49,221 nt of DNA from Firmicutes bacterium CAG:555 (GCA_000431075.1 HF986899.1:1-49221), one strand, 5' to 3'. Positions 17,657 to 26,264 are shown, counted from the first letter of the stretch. Notes: generated by a model not told the origin, from the letters alone. Numbers and translations: made by a program.

Positions 17657-19186
17657 ATGGACAAAATTCTGGTACTGGATTTCGGCGGGCAGTATAATCA
17701 GCTTATCGCCCGCAGAGTGCGTGAGCACAAAATTTTCGCAGAGGTCAAGGGCTACAACGGCATCACCCTTGACGAGATAAAGGCTGCCGGCTACACCGGC
17801 ATCATCTTCACCGGCGGGCCGAACAGCGTGTACGACGAAGCTTCGCCGCACTTTGATCCGGCGATACTTTCCGCCGGCATTCCCGTTTTGGGCATCTGCT
17901 ACGGATGCCAGCTCATGGCGTGGATGGGAGGCGGCGAGATCTGCTCCGCCGGAAGCATCAGCGAGTACGGCAAGGTAACGCTCCACACGCAAAAAAGCGT
18001 GCTGTTTGACGGCGTGCCCGAGGATAGCATCTGCTGGATGAGCCATACCGATTATATAAAGACCCCGCCCGAGGGCTTCGGCATAACCGCTACGACCGAT
18101 AACTGCCCGTGCGCTGCAATGTGCGACGATGAGCGCAGGCTCTACGGCGTCCAGTTCCACCCGGAGGTCACGCACACCGAGTTCGGCGCGCAGATACTGC
18201 ACAACTTCCTGTTCAAGGTCTGCAAGTGCGCAGGCGATTGGCACATGGACAGCTACTGCAAAACCGCAATTGCCGGACTTCGTGAGAAGATAGGTGACGG
18301 CAAGGTTTTGCTTGCACTTTCCGGCGGCGTGGACTCCTCCGTGTGTGCAGCGCTGCTCGCCGAAGCCATCGGCAGTCAGCTCACCTGCGTGTTCGTCGAC
18401 CACGGTCTCATGCGTCTGAATGAGGGCGATGAGGTCGAGCAGGCGTTTTCAAAGTGGAACATCAATTTTGTCCGTGTCGATGCCGCCGACAGGTTCCTTG
18501 CAAAGCTTGCGGGCGTTACCGAGCCCGAGCGCAAGCGCAAGATAATCGGCGAGGAGTTCATCCGTGTTTTTGAGGAAGAGAGCAAGAAGATAGGCTCTGT
18601 CGACTACCTCGCACAGGGCACGATCTACCCCGACATCATCGAATCCGGTCTCGGCGCTTCGGCGACCATCAAGAGTCACCACAATGTCGGCGGCCTGCCC
18701 GATTTTGTCGATTTCAAGGAGATAATCGAGCCGCTGCGTATGCTGTTCAAGGATGAGGTGCGCCAGCTCGGCCGTGAGCTCGGCCTGCCCGAGTACCTTG
18801 TGTCCCGCCAGCCGTTCCCCGGCCCGGGCCTTGCCATCCGCATCCTCGGCGAGATAACCCGTGAGAAGATCGCCACCGTGCAGAAGGCGGATTTCATCTT
18901 CCGTGAGGAAATGAAAAACTTCGGCCTCGATGCCGTGACGAGCCAGTTCTTCGCTGTTTTGGACAGCAGCCTCAGCGTCGGCGTCATGGGCGATGCGAGG
19001 ACCTACGGCGGAACGATAGTCCTGCGAGCCGTCACCACCGACGACTTCATGACCGCCGACTGGTCACGCCTGCCGTATGATATGCTGTCGAAGGCGTCAA
19101 ACCGCATCACCAACGAGGTGCCCAATGTCACCCGTGTCGTCTACGACATTACAAGCAAGCCCCCCGCAACCGTGGAATGGGAGTAA
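17657..19186 (+). CDS. guaA: GMP synthase (glutamine-hydrolysing)
   Basis: This 509-residue enzyme aminates XMP to GMP. The N-terminal class I glutaminase has the nucleophile Cys81 in GICYGCQ and a downstream His-Pro-Glu (QFHPEV). The ATP pyrophosphatase domain has SGGVDSS at residues 222-228, and the C-terminal dimerisation domain is complete. A weak ribosome site (GGCAGGTAG) precedes the ATG. It is separated from purB by the family B element, so it may have its own promoter or depend on read-through. Confidence 0.97.
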   Translation: MDKILVLDFGGQYNQLIARRVREHKIFAEVKGYNGITLDEIKAAGYTGIIFTGGPNSVYDEASPHFDPAILSAGIPVLGICYGCQLMAWMGGGEICSAGSISEYGKVTLHTQKSVLFDGVPEDSICWMSHTDYIKTPPEGFGITATTDNCPCAAMCDDERRLYGVQFHPEVTHTEFGAQILHNFLFKVCKCAGDWHMDSYCKTAIAGLREKIGDGKVLLALSGGVDSSVCAALLAEAIGSQLTCVFVDHGLMRLNEGDEVEQAFSKWNINFVRVDAADRFLAKLAGVTEPERKRKIIGEEFIRVFEEESKKIGSVDYLAQGTIYPDIIESGLGASATIKSHHNVGGLPDFVDFKEIIEPLRMLFKDEVRQLGRELGLPEYLVSRQPFPGPGLAIRILGEITREKIATVQKADFIFREEMKNFGLDAVTSQFFAVLDSSLSVGVMGDARTYGGTIVLRAVTTDDFMTADWSRLPYDMLSKASNRITNEVPNVTRVVYDITSKPPATVEWE

Positions 19187-19200
19187 AAGTCAGCAATCTA

Positions 19201-19232
19201 AAGGCTATGCAGCACATGCATAGCCTTTTTTT
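19201..19232 (+). terminator. Intrinsic terminator after guaA
   Basis: AAGGCTATGC and GCATAGCCTT form a perfect ten-bp stem with a seven-base loop and a T run. Confidence 0.9.
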
Positions 19233-19269
19233 CTTCCGAAAAATCATGCTAAATATACCAAAATATATA

Positions 19270-19298
19270 TTGCAATTTTTTAAGTTGTTTGTTATTAT
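19270..19298 (+). promoter_or_regulatory. Sigma-A promoter of the secreted-protein gene
   Basis: TTGCAA (19270-19275) and TATTAT (19293-19298) are 17 bases apart. The leader is about 75 bases, with GGAGG before the start codon. Confidence 0.7.
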
Positions 19299-19378
19299 GT
19301 TGTCATACGGTCGAAATTTGTAATTTTTCGATACGATTCGGCCATGAGAATTAACATTATCTTTATATGGAGGAAGGC

Positions 19379-21019
19379 ATGAAAAATAGTAATCTGAAGC
19401 GCTTTATGGCTTCGCTGCTTGCAGTCGTGATGATCTTCTCGGTGGTCGGCATCTCCCCGGCCGTTTTCGCAGAGGGAGCAGCCGCACCCGAGCTTAAGGC
19501 AAACTCCGGCGAGGTCATCATCAAGTCCGGCATGACCAACGATGAGGTCGCACAGATACTTAACAAGGCTCTCATCAGCAACTATGACGAGCTCGACGAT
19601 GCAACCAAGGCGTCTTTGCAGTGGGAGTATGAGGGCTACGGCTATACCAAAGTAGTTGGCATACCGGCCAAGAGCCTTGAAAGGCATTGGGGCACGATCA
19701 ACGGCAATGTTAACTTCACCGAAAAGCATGTCATAAACTACAAGTATGTTTCCGAGGCACTCAAAGATGCTGATAACGGTGATTATCAGGTTCGCCTTGC
19801 CGGTACTACCACTGAGGCAACTCTCGTAAAGGTCGACAAGTACAGCACCAAGGTTGAGCTCAAAGCCGACGCATCCATCACCTACAATATGGATGCGGCT
19901 GCTGAAAAAGAAGCTATCGTAGCAAGCGTTATCGACTATGAAAAGTCCAACCTCCCCGAAGGAACGACTGCCGCTGATTTTACCGTTCAGCTCAAGACCG
20001 GAATTACCGAGTTTGATACTGCTTACGACAATGTCCCCGACACTAAGATCAATGCCGGCGACGGTAATGTAATTCGTGTTAAGTACAACGGCAATGATAC
20101 CTACAAGGAAAGCGGCTGGGCACCGGCAACCATCACTGTCGCAAAGGCCACTGTCAAGGTCAGCGTCACTCCTATCACCAAGATCTATGCCGGTGAAGAG
20201 ATCGACCGTAACGACTTCTACACACTCAATCCGAACGATCCCGAACTCGATGTTTATGTTCTCTTTGTCGGCGTCAACAGCAATATGGAAAGCTGCGTGA
20301 ACATCAAGCTTAGCGAAGATCAGGAAAAGCTGATAGAAGCAATAAGCAATGCACAGGAAAAGTGGTATGAAATAACCAAGGACACCGAAAGCCTTACCCT
20401 GAAGGAAAAGCTTCAGGAGGGCATCACCTTTGGCGAGCTTAAGGACATCATCAACGGTATTGTTACCAACAAGGCCATAATGGACATCTTGAAGCTGGCG
20501 GGTTATGACACCGAAGCCATCAAGAACATCGTTACGGCACTTGACAAGCTCACTTCTCTGTCTGATGACACTATAATCGCTATCGGCACTCCGGCTCACG
20601 CAGGCGTGTATGTTGCAACCGCAGTTGCAGTCGGCAAAAACTACGAAACAAGCGAAGGCACCGGCACTCTCATCGTTCTTAAGAACTGGAAGGGCATAAA
20701 GCTTGAGAAGAACCCCATCCTCAACAGCGGCGAGAAGGCTAACACCATCACCGTTTCTCAGGCTGAGGCACTCAAGGCCGGCAACAATCTCTGCATGCTC
20801 ACCAAGGATGGCGAGGCTCTCAACAGTGCTTCCGCAGGCTCTATCCACTACTGGTTCACCGGTGTCGGCAAGCTCTACGCAAAGAGCGCCATGCCCACCG
20901 CTCCCGGTAAGTACATCGTTACCGCTTCCGTCCGCGGCGGCGACTTCTTCGCATTCCCCAAGACCTTCACCTTCACCATAGTAGCTGACCCCACTCCCGA
21001 GGTCACTCCCGAAGCATAA
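19379..21019 (+). CDS. Secreted protein with MBG-like repeat domains, function unknown
   Basis: This 546-residue protein has a classical signal peptide: basic NLKR, a hydrophobic core, and a cleavage site at about AVFA-EG (residue 31). The rest is hydrophilic with beta-rich modules ending in patterns such as GVYVATAVAVGKNYETSEGTG and a later PGKYIVTASVRGG, which resemble MBG or Ig-like surface domains. A helical Lys/Glu-rich stretch lies at about 305-395. There is no LPXTG, SLH or lipobox. The ATG at 19379 follows GGAGGAAGG. It ends in a short Pro-Thr-Glu tail, as if at the start of a linker. It has its own promoter and terminator and is a single-gene unit. Confidence 0.75.
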   Translation: MKNSNLKRFMASLLAVVMIFSVVGISPAVFAEGAAAPELKANSGEVIIKSGMTNDEVAQILNKALISNYDELDDATKASLQWEYEGYGYTKVVGIPAKSLERHWGTINGNVNFTEKHVINYKYVSEALKDADNGDYQVRLAGTTTEATLVKVDKYSTKVELKADASITYNMDAAAEKEAIVASVIDYEKSNLPEGTTAADFTVQLKTGITEFDTAYDNVPDTKINAGDGNVIRVKYNGNDTYKESGWAPATITVAKATVKVSVTPITKIYAGEEIDRNDFYTLNPNDPELDVYVLFVGVNSNMESCVNIKLSEDQEKLIEAISNAQEKWYEITKDTESLTLKEKLQEGITFGELKDIINGIVTNKAIMDILKLAGYDTEAIKNIVTALDKLTSLSDDTIIAIGTPAHAGVYVATAVAVGKNYETSEGTGTLIVLKNWKGIKLEKNPILNSGEKANTITVSQAEALKAGNNLCMLTKDGEALNSASAGSIHYWFTGVGKLYAKSAMPTAPGKYIVTASVRGGDFFAFPKTFTFTIVADPTPEVTPEA

Positions 21020-21033
21020 TCCCGAAGCATAAT
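21008..21033 (+). repeat. 13-bp tandem duplication at the stop codon
   Basis: CCCGAAGCATAAT occurs twice in direct succession (21008-21020 and 21021-21033). The first copy encodes the last residues and stop codon of the secreted protein; the second is untranslated. Confidence 0.85.
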
Positions 21034-21044
21034 TAAATAACCGT

Positions 21045-21078
21045 CCGCCGGTCGGGTCATCCCGACCGGCGGTTTTTT
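21045..21078 (+). terminator. Strong intrinsic terminator after the secreted-protein gene
   Basis: CCGCCGGTCGGG and CCCGACCGGCGG form a perfect 12-bp stem with a TCAT loop and six T residues. Confidence 0.92.
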
Positions 21079-21083
21079 AGCGC

Positions 21084-21111
21084 TTGATAAACTATTTATA
21101 GATGCTATAAT
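21084..21111 (+). promoter_or_regulatory. Sigma-A promoter of the MarR remnant and MATE gene
   Basis: TTGATA (21084-21089) and TATAAT (21106-21111) are 16 bases apart, with TG just before the -10 box. It lies at the edge of the truncated reading frame described next. Confidence 0.65.
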
Positions 21112-21312
21112 AGTATCTGTAAATATTATGAGCCGGAGTATGAAATCTGCTCTAAGGTCCATGACTCGATGCGCACGCTTGGCGGGCTGTATGAGCTCGA
21201 AGAGCGGGTCTTCGGCATGATGGGGCATGAGCGCATGAAGCAGCTGCTCGATGCCGTGGCGCTGTTCAACACCGTTTTTGAAAAGGAGGTGGACAATGAG
21301 CGGCAGAACTAA
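21091..21312 (+). pseudogene. 5'-truncated MarR-like regulator remnant
   Basis: An open frame from 21091 to the TAA at 21310-21312 encodes ICSKVHDSMRTLGGLYELEE and continues with helical sequence to DNERQN. It resembles the C-terminal helices of a MarR-family regulator, which is a very common partner upstream of MATE efflux genes. No helix-turn-helix and no start codon exist before Met at 21169. It overlaps the MATE start by 17 bases, as an intact operon partner would. I infer that the 5' part was deleted and replaced by the promoter; the family assignment is tentative. Confidence 0.4.
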
Positions 21313-22594
21313 GGAATTTTTTGCATATGTCATCCCGTCGGTGCTGGCCTTCGCCCTCTCGGGCGTTTACACCATCGTCGACGGATTTTTTGTCGGCCAG
21401 AGCCTCGGTGATATCGGCCTTGCCGCCATCACGCTCGGCTACCCTGTGACGGCACTCGTTGTTGCGGTCGGAACGGGGCTCGGCCTCGCCGCCGCCATCC
21501 GCTTCACGATTCTCAATGCGCAGTCGGAGACGCAAAAGGCGCAGGAGTGCTTTTCGGCGGCATCGCTTCTTATGCTGCTGACAGCCGCAGTGCTCACGGC
21601 GCTGCTGTTTTTCTTTGCCGACCCCATTCTGGGCTTTCTCGGCGCACGCAACGAGGCGCTGCGGCTGGCGGCGGAGTACGCCCGCATAATTGCGCTCGGT
21701 GCGGTGTTTCAGCTTTTGGCGACGGGCTTTGTGCCGTTTATCCGCAACATGGGCGGTGCGTCATTTGCCATGGTCGCCATGATCCTCGGTTTTGTGACGA
21801 ACATTGTGCTCGACTATGCGCTCGTGTGGGTCGCCAATTGGGGCATGGCCGGTGCGGCACTTGCGACGATAATCGGGCAGGCGGTCACAATGCTTGCGGC
21901 GATAGTTTTTTTCGTGCGCAAAAAATGCCGCCTGCGGCTGCCGGAGGCCAAGCGCCTGCGCAGCTTCTGGGGCGAAACGCTCAAGGTCTCGCTCTCGCCG
22001 TTCGGGCTGACCTTCTCACCGACGGTCACGATGATGCTGATGAACCGCTTCTTGCTGCTGTACGGCGACGAGCAGGCGGTCGCCATCTACGGCTGCATCG
22101 GGTATATAATTTCGATAATTTACCTGCTTTTGCAGGGCGTGGGCGACGGCAGCCAGCCGCTTATAAGCGGGCAATACGGCAGAGGCGACCGTGCAGCCGT
22201 GCGCCACACCCTCAGTATGGCGTATATGGCCGCCGCCGTGGTGACGGTGGTGTGCATGCTCGGCGTGTTCCTTGCGCGGGACAAGGTGGGTGTGCTGTTC
22301 GGCGCATCGGCGCAGTCGAATGTCGGCGTTGCGCAGATGCTGCCGTATTACCTTGCGCCGCTGCTGTTTCTGGCGTATGTGCGCATCACGACCTCTTATT
22401 TTTATGCGACCGAGGAGACGATCCTGTCGTACATCATAGTCTACGCCGAGCCCGTGTTCACGCTTTTGCTGCTGCTCATTCTGCCGCAGTTTTTGAAGTT
22501 AACGGGCGTATGGCTCGCCGTCCCCCTCGCCCAAACCGCCACCTTTGCCGTCGGCTTGGTAGAGAGCAGGGTCGCAAAACAAAAAGCTGTCTGA
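21296..22594 (+). CDS. MATE-family efflux transporter
   Basis: This 432-residue membrane protein has 12 predicted hydrophobic segments arranged as two similar halves, as in MATE (multidrug and toxic compound extrusion) transporters, which export cationic compounds using Na+ or H+ gradients. Its N-terminal region (PSVLAFALSGVYTIVDGFFVG) is typical. The ATG at 21296 has an ideal AAAGGAGGTG site that lies inside the upstream MarR-like frame. It converges on a second MATE gene with a shared terminator. Substrate unknown. Confidence 0.9.
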   Translation: MSGRTKEFFAYVIPSVLAFALSGVYTIVDGFFVGQSLGDIGLAAITLGYPVTALVVAVGTGLGLAAAIRFTILNAQSETQKAQECFSAASLLMLLTAAVLTALLFFFADPILGFLGARNEALRLAAEYARIIALGAVFQLLATGFVPFIRNMGGASFAMVAMILGFVTNIVLDYALVWVANWGMAGAALATIIGQAVTMLAAIVFFVRKKCRLRLPEAKRLRSFWGETLKVSLSPFGLTFSPTVTMMLMNRFLLLYGDEQAVAIYGCIGYIISIIYLLLQGVGDGSQPLISGQYGRGDRAAVRHTLSMAYMAAAVVTVVCMLGVFLARDKVGVLFGASAQSNVGVAQMLPYYLAPLLFLAYVRITTSYFYATEETILSYIIVYAEPVFTLLLLLILPQFLKLTGVWLAVPLAQTATFAVGLVESRVAKQKAV

Positions 22595-22613
22595 TTTTTC
22601 AGACAGCTTTTTT
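22581..22613. terminator. Bidirectional terminator between convergent MATE genes
   Basis: AAAAGCTGTCTGA and TCAGACAGCTTTT form a 13-bp stem with T runs readable on both strands. It spans the stop codon of the left gene and lies just before the end of the right one. Confidence 0.88.
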
Positions 22614-22615
22614 CG

Positions 22616-23995
22616 TCACACCGTATCTCTCGTGCCGGCGAAGCGTTTGGAGGGGCGATAATAGAGCACGGTGGCGGAGATCATCAGCGCCGTGATGCCG
22701 AGGCTCACGGGGTAGGCGATCATTATCGTTTTGAATGTCGGACTGAGCGGGAACACATAGTGTATCCACGCAATGCGCATGCCGCACACGCCGAGCATCG
22801 TCAGAATTGCGGGTGCAAGCGAAATGCTGAAGCCTCGCAGGTAGCCGGACATGACATTGTACAGCAGGTTAAAAATATGTGAGAACATGACATACATCAG
22901 GCGGATGTAGCCCGTCTCGACGACCTTCGGGTCGTTGTTGAATATCGAAAGCAGGGGCTTGCCGAAAAACAGCAGTATGGCTATCGCCAAAACGAGCGCC
23001 GCAAGACCCTCGAACATGCACAGCTTGAGCGTTTTTTTGCAGCGCTCTATCTTGCCTGCACCGTAGTTTTGCCCGACGAAGGTCGTACACGCCTGCGAGA
23101 ATGCATCGATGATATCGAAGGTGAGTATCTCGATGTTGAACGCTGCGCTCGATGCTGCCATGACGACCGTGCCGAGGCTGTTTATCGCCGACTGGATGAC
23201 GATGTTCGACACCGAAAACAGCGAGCTCTGCACGCCGGCGGGCAGGCCGATGCCGAGAATGCGGCGCAGGATGGGCAGGTCGATGCGAAGCTTTTTCGGG
23301 TCGATGCGAATGTCAAGCTCGGTGCGCCTGAGCTTCACGAACAGGATGACGGAGCTTACGACATTCGAGATGACCGTCGCTATCGCAACACCGCTGACCG
23401 ACATGTCAAGCACCGCAACGAAAAACAGGTTCAGCACGACATTCAGAATGCCCGACAGCGTCAGCGCAATGAGCGGCACCCTCGTTTCGCCTACGCTGCG
23501 GAATATGGCGGCCTCGAAGTTATACAGCAGGATGACCGGCAGACCTACAAGGTAAATTCGCAGGTACAAAAGCGCAAGCGGGAACACATCGTCCGGCACA
23601 TTCAAAAGACCTAACAGGGGAGCGGCGATGAGCTGACCGAGCAGGCCGACGATGATGCCGCCGATGACGGCGACGACGACCGAGGTGTGTACGGCACGCT
23701 GCACGGCGTCACTGTCTCTGCGGCCTATGGCGTGCGCAATGACGACATTGCAGCCGAGCGCAATGCCGATGAACAGGTTTATTATCAGGCCGATGACGGC
23801 ACTGTTTGCACCGACGGCCGCCACGGCGACGGTTTTCCCGGCACCCGTGAAGTTGCCGACGACGGCGACATCCGCGGCGTTAAAAAGCTGCCCTAATATC
23901 GCCGTTGCAGCAACGGGCAGGGCAAACTGCGGCAGCTTGTTCCAGATAGGGCCGTTGAGCATATCCAGCCGCTGTCTGCGTGTTGCTTCTTTCAT
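22616..23995 (-). CDS. MATE-family efflux transporter
   Basis: This 459-residue protein is a second MATE transporter, with the typical N-terminal start (PIWNKLPQFALPVAATAILG) and 12 hydrophobic segments. It is clearly different from its convergent neighbour, so the pair is not a recent duplication. I place the start at the ATG at 23995 (MKEATRRQR); an in-frame TTG at 24007 is possible, and the ribosome site is weak for both. It is divergent from a LysR gene, which may regulate it. Confidence 0.9.
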   Translation of the reverse strand: MKEATRRQRLDMLNGPIWNKLPQFALPVAATAILGQLFNAADVAVVGNFTGAGKTVAVAAVGANSAVIGLIINLFIGIALGCNVVIAHAIGRRDSDAVQRAVHTSVVVAVIGGIIVGLLGQLIAAPLLGLLNVPDDVFPLALLYLRIYLVGLPVILLYNFEAAIFRSVGETRVPLIALTLSGILNVVLNLFFVAVLDMSVSGVAIATVISNVVSSVILFVKLRRTELDIRIDPKKLRIDLPILRRILGIGLPAGVQSSLFSVSNIVIQSAINSLGTVVMAASSAAFNIEILTFDIIDAFSQACTTFVGQNYGAGKIERCKKTLKLCMFEGLAALVLAIAILLFFGKPLLSIFNNDPKVVETGYIRLMYVMFSHIFNLLYNVMSGYLRGFSISLAPAILTMLGVCGMRIAWIHYVFPLSPTFKTIMIAYPVSLGITALMISATVLYYRPSKRFAGTRDTV

Positions 23996-24031
23996 ATATA
24001 AAATCAACTCTGCTTCAAAATTTTCGCAAAT

Positions 24032-24060
24032 ATTATAATGAGAAACCTCACTTATAGCAA
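24032..24060 (-). promoter_or_regulatory. Sigma-A promoter of the second MATE gene
   Basis: On the minus strand TTGCTA (24060-24055) and TATAAT (24037-24032) are 17 bases apart. Confidence 0.7.
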
Positions 24061-24088
24061 ATACTTATAAAGAATAGCTTATCATAGT

Positions 24089-24117
24089 TTACACGCATGA
24101 TAAAATCTGGTATGATG
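24089..24117 (+). promoter_or_regulatory. Sigma-A promoter of the third LysR gene
   Basis: TTTACA (24089-24094) and TATGAT (24112-24117) are 17 bases apart. Between this and the divergent MATE promoter lies AT-rich sequence with CTTATA and TTATAAAG motifs that could hold a LysR site. Confidence 0.65.
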
Positions 24118-24137
24118 TCGAATGAGGTGATAAATAC

Positions 24138-25001
24138 ATGGATATTCGTGTTTTAAGATATTTTTTGACCGTGGCTCGAGAGGAGAACATCACCCGTGCC
24201 GCCGAAAGTCTGCATATAACCCAGCCGTCGCTGTCAAAGCAGCTCATGGAGCTGGAGGAGGAGCTTGGAAAGCAGCTTCTCGTGCGCGGAAAGCGCAAGC
24301 TCACGCTCACGGATGACGGCGTGCTGCTTCGCAAGCGTGCCGAGGAGATAGTGGCGCTTCTGGAAAAGACCGAGCAGGAGCTCAGTGCCGACACGGCGCT
24401 CGGCGGAAAGATATCCGTCGGCGGCCTGCCCGGTAAAAGAGTTCTGCACGCCGCAGCGGAGCTTCATGCCGAGCACCCCGAGGTGAGCTTTGATTTCTAC
24501 AGCGGCGATGCCTGCGAGATAATCGAGCGCCTCGACCACGGCAGCCTTGATTTTGCCGTGCTGCTTGAGCCTGTGGACGCCGTGAAGTACGACTATGTTT
24601 CGCTCGGTGACCGTGCCCGATGGGGGCTTATCATGTCCGGCAGCTGCGAGCTTGCGATGAAGCCCGCCGTCAAGCGTGAGGATATATGTTCAGTGCCGCT
24701 CATTCTGCACAAGCGTGTCGGCCTCCAGCGCACGATAGAGCATTGGGCGCAGACCGATCTTGACCACATGAATGTTGCGGCGACCTATAATGTCCTGAAC
24801 GGCGACCCGGCGGCGCTCGTGCGCAGCGGCTTGGGCTATGTGCTCATCACCGATGACCATTTGCCCGGCCGGCTCGACTCCGGTCTGTGCTTCAGGAGAC
24901 TTGAGCCGCCGCTTGAATGCAGCCATGCTCTCATCTGGAAGCGCCATGCAGTCCTGTCAAAGCCCGCCGAAGCGCTTTTGGAGAAGGTTAAACAGGCTTA
25001 G
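24138..25001 (+). CDS. LysR-family transcriptional regulator (divergent from MATE)
   Basis: This 287-residue LysR protein has its helix-turn-helix at about residues 17-36 (NITRAAESLHITQPSLSKQL) and an effector domain from about residue 88. The ATG at 24138 follows GAGGTG. It is transcribed away from a MATE efflux gene with only about 140 bases between, the usual arrangement for a LysR regulator and its target. It is a paralogue of the LysR protein at 6858-7811. Ligand unknown. Confidence 0.92.
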   Translation: MDIRVLRYFLTVAREENITRAAESLHITQPSLSKQLMELEEELGKQLLVRGKRKLTLTDDGVLLRKRAEEIVALLEKTEQELSADTALGGKISVGGLPGKRVLHAAAELHAEHPEVSFDFYSGDACEIIERLDHGSLDFAVLLEPVDAVKYDYVSLGDRARWGLIMSGSCELAMKPAVKREDICSVPLILHKRVGLQRTIEHWAQTDLDHMNVAATYNVLNGDPAALVRSGLGYVLITDDHLPGRLDSGLCFRRLEPPLECSHALIWKRHAVLSKPAEALLEKVKQA

Positions 25002-25063
25002 CCGAACGATGCGTCAGCTCAACCGGAAATTTATAAATAAGCGCCGAATAAGCGCCCAAATCC

Positions 25064-25092
25064 TTGACCTTTTTGCGAAAAACCGATATCAT
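25064..25092 (+). promoter_or_regulatory. Sigma-A promoter of the GntR gene
   Basis: TTGACC (25064-25069) and TATCAT (25087-25092) are 17 bases apart and about 29 bases before the start codon. Confidence 0.7.
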
Positions 25093-25120
25093 ATCTGTTA
25101 CACCCTTAGGAGGATGTTTT

Positions 25121-25831
25121 ATGGATATAAAGAAATTCAACAAAATTCGCAGCAGCAACCCATTTCTGCCGCTGAGCGACATCGTTTACGAGCTGCTGCT
25201 GCGTGATATTATAAGCTTCAGACTGCACCCGGGCACAAGGATCAGCGAAAATGCCATATCGCAGGAGCTGTCCATCAGCCGCTCGCCCGTCAAAACGGCG
25301 CTTGAAAAGCTCGTTGACCGCCGCTTCGCCAAGATCACTAACAACCGCTACTATGTCTCCGATTTCGACCCCGAGTATTACAAGGAGATCTGCGATTTTA
25401 CCATGATGATCGAGCCCTTTGCCGCCAAAAAGGCGGCTCGCAATATCAAGCCCGAGCAGCTTGAGGAGCTCTACCGCATCTCCGACCGGCTCACTGCGCT
25501 GTATCAGGAGGCGTATGTCAGCGGCAAGGACTTCGGCTTTACGAAGCTGCTCGATCAGGAGATGGCGTTCCATTACGGCGTGGTCAAGGCATCTGGCAAT
25601 GGACTGATATCGAGTCTTTACGAGGAACACAAGTACGAGGTGTGGCGCTTCCGCGGCTGCCTGTTGTACAGTCGCCCCGAGGGGTTTTTCAACACTGTTG
25701 ACACCGACCACCGCCTCATCTGCGACATTCTCAAGCTCGGCGACGGCGACCTTGCCGCTGCCGTCACCAAGCGCCACCTCCATGTCTCCCGGGACAGCAT
25801 CGAACGCTACGAGCTGATAGATCATTTTTAA
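25121..25831 (+). CDS. GntR-family regulator, FadR/FCD subfamily
   Basis: This 236-residue protein has an N-terminal winged helix-turn-helix (about residues 15-75; ISENAISQELSISRSPVKTA is the recognition region) and an all-helical FCD ligand domain. The family binds small carboxylic acids through metal-binding His residues; candidate His residues lie at about 155 and 203. The ATG at 25121 follows TTAGGAGGA. It has its own promoter. No catabolic or transport gene adjoins it, so its regulon cannot be read from context. Confidence 0.9.
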   Translation: MDIKKFNKIRSSNPFLPLSDIVYELLLRDIISFRLHPGTRISENAISQELSISRSPVKTALEKLVDRRFAKITNNRYYVSDFDPEYYKEICDFTMMIEPFAAKKAARNIKPEQLEELYRISDRLTALYQEAYVSGKDFGFTKLLDQEMAFHYGVVKASGNGLISSLYEEHKYEVWRFRGCLLYSRPEGFFNTVDTDHRLICDILKLGDGDLAAAVTKRHLHVSRDSIERYELIDHF

Positions 25832-25834
25832 ATT

Positions 25835-25974
25835 TTCAATACGCTTCAACACCTCCGCTTATCGCTATTGCGTCAGCCCGACCGGTGGGGGCATACTAAA
25901 GTTTAGGCTGACCATCAGCCTATCAGTGCACTGCAAGCTATTTGCACTTATCTAACCGACGCAGTCCGTTGAAC
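25835..25974 (+). repeat. Family A repeat, long form (A4)
   Basis: This copy starts TTCAATACGC, has CAGCCCGACCGGTGGG, ACTAAAGTTTAGG and CATCAGCCTATCAG, and continues with a tail ending GACGCAGTCCGTTGAAC. The same extended about 140-bp unit recurs at 26074-26214, so this gap holds a direct repeat. Confidence 0.82.
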
Positions 25975-26001
25975 GGGCGCACCGATACCATGTGTAGGTT
26001 T

Positions 26002-26070
26002 CCAAAGGGCGGCTAAGCCCTTTGGTCGCGTTTCTTTTGTAACTTTTCTTTGGCGAAACAAAGAAAAGTT
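26002..26070. repeat. Two perfect hairpins between A4 and A5
   Basis: CCAAAGGGC (26002-26010) pairs with GCCCTTTGG (26017-26025). AACTTTTCTTTG (26041-26052) pairs with CAAAGAAAAGTT (26059-26070) around GCGAAA, a perfect 12-bp stem. They lie between two family A copies in a gene-free stretch of about 430 bases, and may be part of a larger compound repeat. AAAGAAAAGTT recurs after A5 at about 26218. Confidence 0.7.
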
Positions 26071-26073
26071 TAC

Positions 26074-26214
26074 TTTCAATACGCATCAAAACACCTGCCA
26101 TTCTTTACTGCCTTAGCCCGACCGGTGAGTGCGCACTAAAGTTTAGTCTGTACATCAACCTATCGGTGCAGTGCAAACTATTCGCACCTGTTTAACTGAC
26201 GCAGTCCGTTGAAC
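26074..26214 (+). repeat. Family A repeat, long form (A5)
   Basis: A second long family A copy, about 239 bases after the start of A4 in the same orientation, with the same tail GACGCAGTCCGTTGAAC. Its first half is closer to A2 (GCATCAAAACAC, TTCTTTACTGCC) than to A4, suggesting that copies are not simply tandem duplicates. Confidence 0.82.
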
Positions 26215-26264
26215 CACAAAGAAAAGTTAATATATGGTAAGCAATGATTGGTTAAGCCCGAATA

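Noticed and set aside
19295..20848. Minus-strand frame of 517 codons opposite the secreted-protein gene
   Set aside because: It lacks a start signal and crosses the plus-strand promoter; the plus frame has promoter, ribosome site, signal peptide and terminator.
25835..26214. Possible CRISPR array from repeated sequence
   Set aside because: Only two long units, about 240 bases apart, with hairpins between and no short regular spacers or cas genes.
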